NCBI GenBank assembly: GCA_006538405.1
Contig: BJKQ01000003.1
Coordinates: 2,108,001-2,172,000 of the forward strand
Direction: 5' to 3'
Length of the DNA: 64,000 nucleotides
Source: Hansfordia pulvinata
Lineage: Eukaryota; Ascomycota; Sordariomycetes; Xylariales
A model generated the notes under the pieces. It was given only the letters and a program-made list of their open reading frames with translations, did not search any database and was not told the DNA's origin. The translations under genes were made by a program, and so were the position numbers. Below are positions 21,333-34,648 of the stretch, piece after piece (position 1 is the stretch's first letter; each line of letters starts with the position of its first letter).

Positions 21333-22969
21333 GTTGCGGGTTTGGATGCGGCGCGCGCGGAGTTGGGAGCAAGGGCCGGGGCTTGGTCAGACAGGAGGCC
21401 TGCCTACGCGGTAGCCAGAGCAAACAGGCGAGCGGGCGAAAGCTGCCTGATGAGTAGCTAGGCCAGGCACGACTAGCGTCGCGGTGGTGAAGGATTAAGA
21501 GGACATGCGTCGTGTTGGATGATGACACGGATGAGTGTGGGTGGGAAGCAAAGGGTGGGAGGCCAGGCTGGGGGCGGGCAGCAAAATCGGGACAGGCGGG
21601 ATGGCGAGGAAGTGGGAGCGATGAGGCGGCGAGGGTGGTGGTGGTGATGGGGCACGCAAGCGGGAGTAGGGTTGTTGATCTTTGGGTCGGGAGCTGAGGC
21701 GAAACAGCTGCCTGCGGTGGAAATATTGGGAGAGGTACGGTCGGGGAGAGGTACCGGGCTGATGAATGCGCTGCGCAGGGAACACCCGCAAGCCGTTTGG
21801 TTGTGGAGGTGTAGGCAGGCAGGCGCGGCCGGCAGGCCCAGCGTAAATAAATTCTAGGTACCTGAGGTAATGTACCTGGGACCTACCTACCTCCGAAGAA
21901 GCACGGCGTGCTGGGTTGCGTGCACCGTGGCGCTGGGTGGTGGGAGCGAAATGTCGGCCAGCCCGTGGTTTTATGCGGCGGGCCCCGGGAGTCAGAGCTC
22001 GATCCGTGCTGGGGCGGCCGGGACAGAGACCGGTTTTGCGCGGCGACTCGACTGCCCGTGGGCTGGGGGCGACCCGCCTCGTGGCGACAGGACTCGACAG
22101 GCGCGGCGAACTCAAGTCGTGATGCACTGGCGGGAGGCGGGCGGGCAGTGCGGTGCGCGCGCGATTGCGAGGGAGCGGCTGCTTCCAGTCCGTCGCAAGC
22201 CAATGCGCAGGCCTGACCTGACTGATCAGCAAGGCCAGCTATCCAGTACAAGGAATGTGGACATGTACCGAAAGTGTGTACGAGACCTACCTACGAGTAC
22301 ATGTAGGTAGTGTTCAAGCCGGCCGACCCAAGCGGCCCACGGTTCCAACTTCCGCAGGCAATGTTACAGGCTGCCATGCGTTGACCTCCTATATCTCCGC
22401 TACGCGCCGCCGGCCGGCGGCGATTCGTCGTACACGTACAAGCCTCATTCGATCCTCGTCGGCGCAGCGGGTCGCCTAGCATGACTGCTTGGTAAGGCAC
22501 ACCAGGAGATATCCGTAGGTGGTGGGAACAAGATTAGTGGCCGGCGGGGCGTCTGACGGGCAGTACTCGTACAGAATTCCCCAGTTTATAGACTAAAGGC
22601 GCAGGGAAGAAGAAAAGAACACGCAGAGACATGGGCGGCGAGGAGATTAGTCGACGCCAGACTCGACGAACCAGCATAATGCCCTCTTACATCCACATAG
22701 GCCTATGGTGGATAGGAGGTTGGACTAATCTCATCGCCGGCCAGTGCCCCTGAGCGACAGGGGCAACGGCAGACAGAAAGGCAACAGGAGACAACAAGCG
22801 GAAGCTCGAGAATTCACAACAGACGGAGCAGCTGGTGATGAGGCGAAAGATGAAGGGACCTTGGCGGAGGTAATGGTGGTGGTGCGACTCAAGAGATGCA
22901 TTCAAAGATGTATTTCTAAGACACCCTTCATAAATTGTCTGTCTCTTGAAGCAGTTCGGCACCCCATTG

Positions 22970-23020
22970 ATCCTTCTCTCTTTCTTTCTCTTCTTTTTCT
23001 TCTTCTTTTCTTTTCACTTT
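22970..23020 (+). repeat. Polypyrimidine tract
   Basis: About 50 bases of almost pure C/T (TTCTCTC, TTTTCTTCTTC) occur in the gene-free stretch. Confidence 0.8.
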
Positions 23021-24844
23021 GAGACTTGATTAATGCTTTGATTGGCTGTCAATGACAAATACCAGGAATGAGAACCTGCCTGCAAGTACCCGTAATGAGT
23101 ATGTGATATCGAAAAGGGGGAGACGCGAATAGCGACTTTGCCGTACGATACGGCATCATGAACACATTCATCAGGCGAGGCGGCTCCGGAGCAATGTCAA
23201 GGCGGTGCCGATCGGTCCACCCGGCAGTTCAGGGGCAGCAAACGAATGGAGCCGCCCACGCCGCCCAAGGCCCCGGGCAGGTTGATGAGCCGCCTACGGG
23301 TACTCGTACGCGTACAGCAGCGGCCTCACTCAGGCGGCACAGGCGTCCGTGGATGGCGGATGCCGGGGGTGGCGACAACCAACCCCCGGTGACAACGAAA
23401 GGCTAGAACAGAGCACAGAAAGAAACAGTGGGGAAGGCGATGTCGGCTGTCCTGCCACAGCACGGTGCAACACTCCCCGAGCCGTGGGCGCTGAAAACGA
23501 CTGGACACCCGCCAGGGAAACGCCGCCGGCTGATGAGTTTGTTCGAGAGAACGAATTCCATGTCCGGGAACACAGAGGTTCGGGCATGGAAGTGAGGTAC
23601 TCGTACCTACCTAATGAGATACCTCTGTGAATTGCAAAGAGCGACCTTACTGGCTACAAGGCTTGAGGCCTTGCCGACCGACCCCGGCTCTGATCACTCT
23701 GATGAGTTGACCGTGACACTGCCTGCCCATCGGTGCTCATCTCCCCGCCCACGGAACGCGACGACTTGTCCGCCCGTCCATCTGCCGGAGCGCTGTACAC
23801 CAGCAATCCCACCCCCGTGCGCGACCCTCACCCAGCTCATCTTTCCTAGCGTTCGGTTTTTCAACACCAAAGACAATATGTTGTATCACCCACCCAATGC
23901 CACCATCTCAAGCCCGCCTGAATGGGTCCGTCGCCCAGCGACCCCAGCAACGGTTTCATCGCCTTCGCCCGTGGGCCACGGCCGCCCAGGCACTGTCTAT
24001 AATCTAGTCCTCCCATAGGAGCCAACCGCCGCTGCCGTCTGGGCAGCCCGCTCAAGTTGACTGACGGCCCATGTGCAGTCAGACTAGGCCGGGCCAAGCT
24101 GGGCTTCAGTCCGTGCCCCAAGAACCCTCAACGATCGGAGAGACGAGATGGACCGTCTCGCATGCCGGCATCGACGATACAGGGCGACCTTTCGCCGCGC
24201 CATACCTCTAGGACGGGCGTGCGGTAACTAGACGTCTCTCTGTGGGCCACGTCCGGCTTCTCGAGAGTGGCATCGGCTCGACGCAGCCCGACCGGCCTAG
24301 CTACGACATGCACTATCCCTCACACCGAGGCCTGAGTAGGCCAATGGGCGCCCGCGGCAAGTGGCACATTTTGTGCATTTGCTCCGGAGGACAGCGGAAG
24401 AGGGTGCGCCCGGCTAGGCCATGGGACTGGCGCCGGGCCTTGCGCATGCCGGTCCTACAGCTTCCCCCCAACAAACAAGCCTGATGGTTGGTGGTAGGCA
24501 TACGGGGCGTCAACTCCCTGGACATTTGGGCCTACATAGAAAGAAGAGGAGAACACGAGGGTGAGAGTGGCACGGCAACTGCTCCGTGAATGGCTGAAGG
24601 TAGCGAGTACCGCCCTGACCCGATACCGAGTGTAAGGTTGCGGGTCAACCCCTCCACGGCTCGGCTCCGATGCACCGACGGGCAAGTTTTCCGGGTTGGA
24701 TTCGCAATCTCCGACCCAGCTTTTTTCTGGCGGCCGTTCGGTGCAGAGCGTCCCCTCAGGCAAGAGTACAAGGTAGGTAGGCATGCTTCCTCTCGGGTCT
24801 TCAGCATATCGCAAGTGGATTGATATCTCCTCAAGTCAGGCCTC

Positions 24845-24845
<1 letters not shown>

Positions 24846-24879
<34 letters not shown>
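24846..24879. repeat. (CT)n microsatellite
   Basis: An uninterrupted CT dinucleotide run of about 17 units lies in gene-free DNA. Confidence 0.9.
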
Positions 24880-24882
<3 letters not shown>

Positions 24883-25351
24883 TCTGCTGATGAGAGACAT
24901 TGGTCAGCGAGGACTACTGCGACACCGAGTGGCGAGCATGATCGCGTACCGACATCTCCCACAAACCCGGTTCGGACCACAGTCGGTACCTTAGGTACAG
25001 TTAGCCGCCTCTGCTTTGACATGTCCGCACTGGAAGCTTCGAGACAGTTTCTGGCCCCTTCCTACCAAGAGCCGCGGCCGGGAAAGCAAACGTGATGGGA
25101 GAGGGGAGGTTATCAGATCAGCACGGCTCATCGCTCTGCTCCGAATGGATATTTCCGCCCTCAATTCGCCGTCCTCCGCCACCGGACGCGCAGTGCAGAT
25201 ATCCATGCCTCACCGTACGATTACGAGTGCCCGTGGGTTCATCTGCAATAGCAGAGGCGAAATCGGGCCCCACCCCCACATCCATCTGTGCACGCTTCTC
25301 CCGTGGCGCTACCTATGGGACAGGTGGGGAGTATCTCAGGGAGCGTGGGAG

Positions 25352-25367
25352 CTACTCGTACGAGTAG
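25352..25367. repeat. 16-bp perfect palindrome CTACTCGTACGAGTAG
   Basis: This is the longest perfect copy of the CTCGTACGAG palindrome that recurs in intergenic DNA of this window. A further ACTCGT copy follows immediately. Confidence 0.85.
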
Positions 25368-28300
25368 TACTCGTCCTCGTGCCTCTCGTGCCCCCCGCCC
25401 GTTGCAGCCGCGGCGCGGCCTCCGATCGGCCACCGCAGTACGATAATGCACACCTCTCGTCACACTAAGAGCCTCGAAGCTACTAATCGACCACAGTAGA
25501 CAGGCGTGACAGGGCGGGGAACGCGGGGGTCTCGCCCGAAGACTCTCGCGTCGATGATGCGTACTTGACGGGGCGTCGCGACAAGGGTGCGTGGCCCACA
25601 CCTTTCCGCCCCCCTTGCATACCTCTCGTAAATACAACGCGCCTTGGTACGAACCACGTACGCATCAATACCCGTGGGCCGTAGGTGCTAGGTTATCACG
25701 TGATAGAGAGAGCGCGACATCCAACAGCAACCTTGCAACGTGGCCGTTAGTCCGCGCCGGTCCAGGCTACAGAGTTCAGCTGGTGCTACGGCGCATTTTG
25801 ACCCGGGTTTCTTGCCGTTTTCCGTTGCTGTGACTGAATAGAAGCGGCGGCCCAATAGCCTGAAGCTTGTGATGCGGCTTGACCACAGTAGGCCTCCCTC
25901 ACTCGTACAGGTGGCAAGGCTACGGATATGCAACGCGGCGAAGGCATGCCATGGGCAAACCTCAACTGTACCCGCAAGGAAGACAACTGTGAGGCATAGG
26001 GGGGTAGATACTTAGGTCAGGCATGATATGCGCAGAGCGAAGGCGCGGAGCTCACAAGAAGCCCTGCCAGTTGTGACGCAGCATGTGCAATAAGCAGCCA
26101 ACAGGCTCAGGACCTTGAGTCCGGCGGAGCGCATCGGACGGGAGTCGCACCACTCGACAGTGCGAGACAGACGCGTGAAGCCCGGCCCAGCCTCAGACTG
26201 GGCACGCAGGTACGCCTCGAACGGAGGCGGGACGCTTCGCTGGCTCAAAACCATGACGGCGAGGCCGGGGCGGGCGGAATCGACGACAATGGCGCCCCGT
26301 CGCCGATTTTCGCACTCGTGCTTTCATAACGTCGAGTTGCTGGGGAGACAATTAGGTCGGTGCATCACATCAACCCGAGGCGAGGACTCGGGGTCGGGAT
26401 CTGTCTCGATGTATGTGCTGCGGCCCGCTTCAGGAAGGCTCTGGGCCAAGGGAATCACGGTTGGCACTCGGCGAGCGTGAGACGGATAGGCGAGAGCGAG
26501 GTGTGTTGCAGCAGGCTTCCGTTGATGACGAGTAGGACGATATGCCCATTGCCTTGCCTGCCCCGCCTGGAGACTGTAAGAGTGCAACTTTCACGGGTAG
26601 TACTCGTTTGTGCCCAGGCACCCTTGTAAAGTCTGATGGCGACGACGAGGCACGCACAGCCCGGGCTGTAGACGTTGGAAGCTACCGGTGCGTACTCGTA
26701 CGAGGACTCGTATGCGTCCCGTTCCAGGCTGCCGGCCATGACGTCGGCGAGCCACGCCATCCTCGTCAAACTGATTGCTCGGCCGAGCTAAAACTGTGCT
26801 TCGGCAAACTGCAGATACATAAGTACTGGACCTGCCGTTTGGTACGCCTATGAGTACATCCATACCTACCTCAATCATGTCCGGGCGAAGAACAATAGCA
26901 TAATAAAACAAGACAGGACCAGTTTTGCTCCAAGACTCGAAATTGGAGCGGTTGGTGTACGAGTATACCGTTTGGCTGCTCGGCGCAGCGTACGAATCCC
27001 ACTTTGCTTAACTTCCCAAGAGCTTCCAACCGACTGCTTGATTGTTCGGCTATGGACACCCTGTTTGCCTTCTGAGTTAGTTGAGCAGACGGCACCCCCT
27101 CCATCGCAACAGCAGGGATTGTCACACTTGGCACATATCCGCGCGCCTGAGGTACGAGCAGAAGCACCCTCGACGGCCGAAGCCTGAGGGCCCGTCTCGC
27201 CCAATACCAACTGTGGCGCCAGGGGGCGGGCCACAGGTACTGAGCCACGGCCGACAGCTCACCTTGGGATTGTACTCGTAATAAGCGTCCGTGTGGACTC
27301 CGATAACCACATAACCTATGACTGACCGCTCTGCCGCCGAGGTGTGGCGGTTCGGCCGTGTTCAGACCCACCCGCCCGATAGGCCGGGCCTGGAGAAGAA
27401 GCAAGCGTGTGTGATCACTTGACTGCTGCGCAGGATTGCTTGGTCGTGGAGTGCTCAATTACGTGCCACATGTGGCAGCCTGCGACCGTTGATAAAGTGG
27501 AAGCCCAGCTGTTGCTACCATGGGAGGTACTAATAAATACCTTCGTACCTAACCGGCGGGGATAAGAAACATATGAACCAAAGCCCATCGGTATTACGTG
27601 ACACAGCGAACCTATGCGTGCAACGCATCTGTCCGGTGCGGGCATTCACCAGCCGGACTCGTGTCTCGATGCAGCCCCAGACGCAGTAGGCGTGGCAGCC
27701 TTGATCTCGGTGGGGCTCGGTGCGGGCATGAGGCACATGAGGTATCCACCTTGAACTGGAGGTGCCCCAGACCCGACCTGCAGCCCTGGGCTGCCCTAGC
27801 GTGCCTAGGTCCCTGCCCTTGTCAGTAAAGTGCCCGACCGCGAGGCACCTGCCCGCGCTATCCAGGCGTTTCCACGGGGGGGGGCTTTCAGGGCACTGGG
27901 CGAGTGGTCACGCCCATCTGGATAACTCAGGGATTGACCCGTCCCATTCAATGTTCCTGCATCGGCTTGGTTGGTTGGCTGGCAGTGCCAGCTCCGGGCC
28001 AGCGCCGGACGGCCCGTGCACCTCGCCCTCAGCAGGGCAAGGCCGAGTACAAGTACGGGTACCCGGCGGTAGGACTGCTCGACTCTGTTCAGGTAGCCCT
28101 ACTCCGCAGTACGGCCCTCGGCCCCATCATCGCCCGCACTCGCGCCCGTACCTCGCCCCGTGCCCGCCTCGTACTGTACCCACCCATCCCTCGCCGCTGA
28201 GTCGCGCGTCGTCACTGAACTGACCGACATTCACCACGCCTGACGTGCGAGTCCTCGCTCGACTCATCCGTCACTCCCACCCGCCCGCTCCCGCACCTCA

Positions 28301-28573
28301 TCACTCCCACCATCCCCCCGTTTGCCCTCCGCGCAGTGCCTGTCTTCTGCCAACCTACATACCTTCCACCTTGGAACCTCGGGGCACTTTTCATCTCTCA
28401 CCTCGTTTTTTACCCCATCGTCTTCCACCCTTACACTCCTACACCACCACTTCTATCCTCTCCATCTCAACAGGCCTCATTCAGTGACGCCTTTCATGAC
28501 CCAACCCGGCTCCACGAGCCTCTGAGATCCGGACTGGCCTCTCATGCCTCCTCACCCACCCCCTGGTGTCAGA

Positions 28574-31500
28574 ATGGCGTCTACAACCATCAGCCCCGAC
28601 ACTATCATCGCCATCAAGGCTAACGTGAATGGCGCCACTCGGCGGTTCTCCCTTCCTCTTCGTGACCTGACTATCAATCAGCTCGAGCCCAGCGTGAGTT
28701 ACCGCCGCTGCCGTCCACATCCCTTACTCTACAGATCGCCCGGCTCCGAACTTGGCGGGACTCCTGGCTGACATATCCCTCCTCCTAGATCCGATCGGCT
28801 CTCGGAATTTCTCAAGAGAAAGTGGTTCAGCTCGAACGATTTTCGGACTCGGCGGCTGCCTTCATTGTCCTCGACGCAGCTCATGTCCCCGTCTACAAGC
28901 AGCTGTATAGAGCAGCCAAGGCCAAGGGCAAGCTAAGACTTCGCGTCACCTACCGGTCCGACAACGGCCCTAAGCCTGCCTCGGTTGAGGACGCCGTCGA
29001 GCCCAACCTCACCGCCGAAACCGTGCCGCTCATTCCGAAGATGTCCGAGTTCCCGGACGCATCCGATCTGCCGGCACTGCGGGCGGCGACTGACCTGCCC
29101 CCGCCCTACGTGCCAGAGACACTCGTACCATCGGCCGAGCAAACCACCGAGCAGAGAACCGAGGAAACTGCCAGAACACCAACCGAACGAGTTTCAGAGC
29201 CTGAAATGAAGGTGGAGTCTCAGCCACAGTCGACCAACGAAGCAGCACCGGAATCAGTGGATGAGCCAAAGCCAAATTCGACCAGCGAGCAGGCGCCGCA
29301 ACAGAGATCTAGCCTATGGCCGCACAACCCACCAGCCGATGGAAAACCCCTCGATACCATCCCAGCTCCAGTTGATATAAGCATGATCCCCGATTTCATC
29401 CGCGATTGGCGAATGCGCGGGTATCCCAATCTGGTCAGAAGGACGGACAATGATGGATTCCAGCTGTTCGATTTGTACCCGGTTCCTGCTCCCTCGGCTG
29501 CGCCCGCCATGACCCTGTTCTCTCACCTCATGGATTCGATGCCCGACAAGAGCACCACAGGACAGCCTCCTGTCGATGATTCGCAGCTGAGCACATTTGC
29601 CGATGCCCTTTGGCCTACTCTCATGCCGGAGTGTCTGAAGCCACTGGTCAACGACCCCCCAACACCTCGCAAAACTTTCACTGTCTGCTGCAACAGTTGC
29701 GACGGTTCTATCACCGACCACTTCTGGCACTGCGAAATCTGTGAAGATGACGACTTTGATCTTTGCGCACGCTGCTGTGATCAGGGGATTCGCTGCTTCG
29801 ATCACTCGCACCCTCTTCAGAAGCGGCTGCTCAAGGACTCCGACATTCAGAAACTCAATGATATCTTGACGCCGGTATTCAAAGACCAGCCGGCGCAGCC
29901 CCAGGAGTCAAACCAGTTGGGTTCATTCGGGGCCAAAAAGTGCCCCGCCTCCGTGAGGCCATCGCTTGGAAATCTCATCGAGCTTCCTTGCAGACCCGCC
30001 CATGCCGTGGCTCAGTCACCCCTGGCGGACGGACCACGCAACAGCGAGACTGATTCGCCCGCTTTGGAGAACACTGCACCGGTTTCCCTTGACGCGGTTC
30101 TGCCTTCAATTGAACCGTTCGAGCCTGAGTTCCATGATACCCACCTTGGACCAAGGCGGACTTGCAACTCATGCCTCGACGAGGGCTACGCCAACACCTT
30201 TGTCCAGTGCAAGGTGTGTGCAGACTTTGACCTCTGTCATCGCTGTTGTGCCATGGACATGCATGGCCACAACCCCGCACACGAATTCGAGTCTGCTGAC
30301 GAGGACACCGAATTGCCACCTTGCGTCAACTCGCTGCTTGCCCCAGGACGCAACGCAGCCCATGAGGCCATCTGTGACGGATGCGACAGGTCCATCTCTG
30401 GCGTTCGTCACAAGTGTCTGGATTGCCCTGACTGGGATTTCTGCTCCACGTGCATTCCCATGGCACCTGTCCTGCATCGCGGCCACCGCTTTGTGCCCCT
30501 CTACGAGCCTTTGCCCCCGCGTCCACGCCAGCCTCTGAAGGGGCTCATTCGTCAGCTCGCAATGGCGCCTTGCCATGCTGGAATTTACTGTGATGGCCCT
30601 CGTTGTGCCGATTCACCACCGGTCTACATCACTGGAGTACGCTACAAGTGTGCTATTTGCAACGACGTCGATTTCTGCGCCACTTGCGAGGCTCACCCCG
30701 ATAACGTCCACAACAGGACTCATCCCCTCATCAAATTCAAGACCCCCGTTCGAGCGGTCAATGTGACCACCACTGGCGAGCATGAGGACGGAAAGACCAT
30801 GCCCCGTATGGGCGACAGCCGCCCTCAGCCTCCTTTCCGTAAGGAGTCTCCCTCTAAGAAGTCACCCATAAAGGAAGAAGCTTCGGTCGCAAGAGGTATC
30901 GCACCCACGCCCGTGCAGCTCGTGGCGGAAATGAAACCGAGTCAATATCTTACCAGTCAGATCGACTCGCCACCTCCCGCGCCCACCAAGGAGATAGCAA
31001 ATGTGACCCCGGCAGCACCCGTGAACGCTGAGCTGGTGGCTGTTTACTTGCGCGACACTGTGGCGGACGGCACCACGCTCGCACCAAACGAGACCTTCGT
31101 TCAAACCTGGGTCCTGAGGAACGAGGGTACGACTGCCTGGCCCGCTGGCTGCTCTGTCAAGTTTGTGGGCGGCGACTACATGGGCGCTGTCGACCCTAGC
31201 CGTCCGGCCGCCGCCCGTGAGCTCGCCGAGACAAATCAGTCAGACAAGTGTCACAAGGCTGTTCAGCCTGGCGAGGAACAAGCCTTTTCAGTGCGGATGC
31301 GCACCCCTCAACGCGAGGGTAAGGTCATCTCGTATTGGCGTCTTACGTCCCAGACTGGAATCAAATTTGGTCACAAACTCTGGTGCGATGTGACTGTCGA
31401 GACTCCAGTCGCCCCCAAGTCCGAGACAGAGGTCGAAGAGGAGGCAGCACGCAGCCAGATGATCATCCCCAAACTGGAGCACGAGTCCGCATCATCCAGC

Positions 31501-31743
31501 CAGCAGTTGGAAAGCCCCCAGACTGCCGCGGAGCCCGAGGAAGCTGATGTCAAGACGGAGACTGATACGGTCGCGCCGTCTTCTCAAGGAGACTTTGAGA
31601 GTTTTGGCGACAGTCTCGATGCCGAGAACTGGGCTGAACTTTCAGAGGCCGAGTTCATGACCGACGAAGAGTACGAGATCCTGGACGCTTCTGACGAAGA
31701 ATTTTTCTCCGAGCAGCAGAAGGGGCGGTCCGCTTGCGCATAG
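28574..31743 (+). CDS. NBR1: NBR1-type selective autophagy receptor
   Basis: Exons 28574-28693 and 28789-31743 join in phase at a GTGAGT...CTAG intron to give 1024 residues. The first 90 residues resemble a PB1-like interaction domain (TIIAIKANVNGATRRFSLPL). Four ZZ zinc fingers follow at roughly residues 335-385, 495-545, 565-610 and 640-690; examples are CCNSCDGSITDHFWHCEIC and ICDGCDRSISGVRHKCLDC. The NBR1-specific FW domain is at about 785-895 and includes VLRNEGTTAWPAGCSVKFVGG and VISYWRLTSQTG. Near the C-terminus, in an acidic context, EEYEIL fits the Atg8-binding LIR pattern (aromatic-x-x-aliphatic) at about residue 1002. The expected role is linking cargo to Atg8 on autophagosomes or delivering hydrolases to the vacuole. 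The start at ATG 28574 is supported because the frame continues cleanly across the intron. Confidence 0.93.
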
Positions 31744-33354
31744 TTAAATCAGTAAGAGCAAAGCTCTCGCACATACGCGATTGGAACAGAGGGAAAAGAG
31801 AAAAGGCCAAAAAAATGTATTGTTATGTTACGGCCAAGAGGATGGAGCAGCGCTCGAGATTGGCCAGTCGAAGCGTGATCGACTCGGGTTGAGGGAACTA
31901 TGGATGAATCGGCTCGCGGAAGCAAAGTGCTCCTTAGAGCAAACGATTTCGAGACTGAAGCAGCACACTGACCGCAAGTCTTTCATTGATCTGCTACATA
32001 GTGGCTGGTAGGCTTTTTGGGGGGAACGGACACAGATTGGCACAACCGCGAGGAACAATCCGGCTCGCAAGCACTCCGCTTCATAGTAATGGCACAAAGG
32101 AAATAAAGATCAAAAACCACCAAGTGAAGACCCGTACTGGTGAATTTTACGGAAAGGAGGGTACCGTTTTGACGTTGTGGTGTTGAAAGAAGAGGCGATG
32201 CGCCGTTGATTGTTCACAGTCTGGTAATTTCAGATTGTTAAACACATACGTCTAGGCCGACGCCGTTGAGCATTGCGGCGATCAACCTCGAATGGAGGGT
32301 CAAGAGGCCTTTACGACTCTACGAGCTCAGGGGTCCAGTATGCGTACGTCACGGTACGTGCATAACTATCAGGAGGGGTGCCTCTGGATCCATTATGTAC
32401 ATAGATTGAGATGGATCAACCTCTGGTCGTTAGGTCTGGTGTGTGGTCGACGAGATCTGTGCCCGCGGCGTGGTCACGGTGGTCTAGACTGCCGCGCCAG
32501 CAAGTGGGTACCATCTATCTGTCTGCAAGTCCCCCGGGGCTAAGAATAAGTGATATGTGTACTTTTGGTCTAAGAATAACCGACTGGCCGCGTTGAGGTG
32601 CTCGTACTCGTACGCGACGTGCTCGAGGTACGCACGGTACGTAACAGGCGGCCCCAGGGGACTCCATGGATGCGACGTGGACTTTACGGATGGCAGCCGA
32701 GCTGTCGACGGTTCTGGCGAGTAGTTGTCTATCTGTCTAATAATACCTATTCCCTTCGCAAAGGCGAGGCTGTACTCTGTCTGTCTCTTGCACCGATCTT
32801 CATCCCCACGCTGCGACATACCCGCCATCGCCAACTTGCCCGTCCTTTCCCTGCATTGGCTGGCTGACGGTGTCCTCTGGAGGACTATTGCTTTCTCTCT
32901 TGCGCTCCCTCTTTCCCCTTTGCAACGTCTCGCCCGCTTTTGCCTCGCCCACCGATTGCCCACAGCACCGACGGACACGACATCCAATCTCGCCCGCGCA
33001 ATTATCTCTCTTTTCCAACAGATCGCACGACCCGACTCCATACTCAACGCTTGCCGGCGCACCCAAGTTCTCGACTGCCCACTTGCTACGCTCTGCGCGC
33101 GTCCCCGACCGTCATTCACATCAGCGAAAGCGCCGCTCCCTGGAAATTCGAGCCGGCTGCGCGTACCACCTCAAGGAGCCCGCTGTTCGACGAACCGACT
33201 TGCAGACCACGCCAGTCTTGACTCCCCCGAAGTGGAAGGGTCAATAGCGCCCCCACACACGGCCTCTGCCGCAAAGAGTTCAAACCAGAGAAGAACAACT
33301 GGCTGGCCATTGGTGGCGTGATCAGGCCCCCTTAGTGGTTGTTGCACCGCCATC
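31744..33354. other. Intergenic region before ERV41
   Basis: The first part is the NBR1 3' UTR. The last several hundred bases (C/T-rich, about 32890-33160) are the likely ERV41 promoter and leader. A CTCGTACTCGTACG word lies at 32601. No gene is supported. Confidence 0.55.
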
Positions 33355-34648
33355 ATGATGAACGGATACGATGAAAAGGCCTCGTTCGACGAGCCTGAGC
33401 CTGGCAGCTTCGCCCGCTCTTTCGATGCCTTTCGTAAGAATTCCCTGTCCTTGTTTGCCTCTCGCATGCCCTCGTCACTCGCTGACCTCAGCCCTCTTCC
33501 CTTGCAGCCAAATCCAAGCCCCAGTATGTGACGCGGACGTCAGGCGGTGGCGTATGGACGGTTGCCATGTTCTGCCTTTCTGGCATTCTCTTGTGGGCTG
33601 AATTGGGCCGCTGGTGGACTGGCACCGAGACGCACAACTTCGCCGTCGAGAAGGGTGTTTCGCACCAGATGCAACTGAATCTCGACATTGTCATGAAGAT
33701 GCCCTGCCGCGACCTTCATGTCAACGTTCAAGACGCCGCGGGCGATCGCATTCTCGCCGCCACCCGTCTCAAGGAGGACCCGACCTCTTGGGCTCAGTGG
33801 GTTGACGGGCAGGGTGTTCACAAGCTTGCTTCCGACGAGAATGGCCGCGTTGCCACCGGTGCTGGCTACCACGACCACGACGAGGGCTTTGGAGAAGAGC
33901 ACGTCCATGACATTGTCGCCATGGGCAAGAAAAAGGCCCGTTGGGCGAAGACACCGCGCCTGCGCCGTGGCGCCGAGGCCGACAGCTGCCGCATCTTCGG
34001 CTCCCTCGATCTCAACAAGGTCCAGGGCGACTTTCACATCACCGCCAGAGGCCATGGCTACGCCGAGTTCGGCGAGCATCTGGACCATAGCTGTAAGTCT
34101 TCTGGTAGCCGCGCTGCCCTCCGACAAGTTCATAACTAACAAAAAAAACAGCCTTCAACTTTTCCCACATCATCTCCGAGCTCTCCTTCGGGCCCTTTTA
34201 CCCCTCCCTAGTCAACCCACTCGACCGCACCGTCAACCTGGCCTCCGCCAACTTCCACAAGTTCCAGTACTTCATGTCCGTTGTGCCGACTGTATACTCG
34301 GTGGGGTCGTCTCAGTCTTCTTCCTCGACCCCCAAGCCCGGCTCTGGCACCATCATGACGAACCAATACGCCGTGACCGAGAAGGACAACGAGGTTGACG
34401 AGCGCACCATTCCGGGCCTCTTTTTCAAGTACGACATTGAGCCCATCTTGCTGACCATTGAGGAACGTCGCGACTCCTTCCTCACCTTCCTCATCAAGCT
34501 CATCAACGTAGTATCCGGCGTTCTCGTCGCCGGCCACTGGGGGTTCACCCTTACGGAGTGGGCCCGCGAGGTCCTTGGGCGCCGTCGGCGCGGAGGCCGT
34601 CGCTCTGAAGGCGTCATCGGCGCCAAGAACGGTGGTTACGAGGATTAG
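33355..34648 (+). CDS. ERV41: ERV41/ERGIC2 COPII vesicle protein
   Basis: This is a membrane protein that cycles between ER and Golgi with Erv46 and acts as a retrieval receptor for ER proteins. Three exons (33355-33433, 33508-34092, 34152-34648) join in frame to 386 residues. After MMNGYDEKASF and SFDAFPKSKPQYVTRTSGG comes the first membrane segment (VWTVAMFCLSGILLWAEL, about residues 40-60). The lumenal domain follows, with VEKGVSHQMQLNLDIVMKM, DLHVNVQDAAGDRIL and GSLDLNKVQGDFHIT. It then has FNFSHIISELSFGPFYPSL and the conserved FFKYDIEPI. The second membrane segment (LIKLINVVSGVLVAGHWGF) precedes a short basic cytosolic tail. Either of two adjacent ATGs (33355 or 33358) could start it. 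Neither intron is in phase with an open read-through, so splicing is required. Confidence 0.95.

Larger units (their letters stand above)
21333..28573. other. 7.2-kb gene-free stretch with repeats
   Basis: I find no supportable gene between the outward-facing Btz and NBR1 genes. Open frames up to 195 codons are explained by GC content; they lack motifs and splice logic. The stretch holds a polypyrimidine tract, a long CT repeat, many CTCGTACGAG-type palindromes (near 22290, 22565, 23300, 23600, 25352, 26696, 27273) and a G10 run at about 27878-27887. It includes the promoters of both flanking genes. Unspliced noncoding RNA or small secreted proteins cannot be excluded by eye. Confidence 0.5.

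Noticed and set aside
25352..25367. Terminal inverted repeat of a transposon
   Set aside because: The palindrome occurs singly at many sites without a bounded element, target-site duplication or transposase.
26871..27458. 195-codon minus-strand frame in the gene-free stretch
   Set aside because: Protein-like only in length; no domain, no hydrophobic pattern, and overlapping frames of similar quality on both strands.
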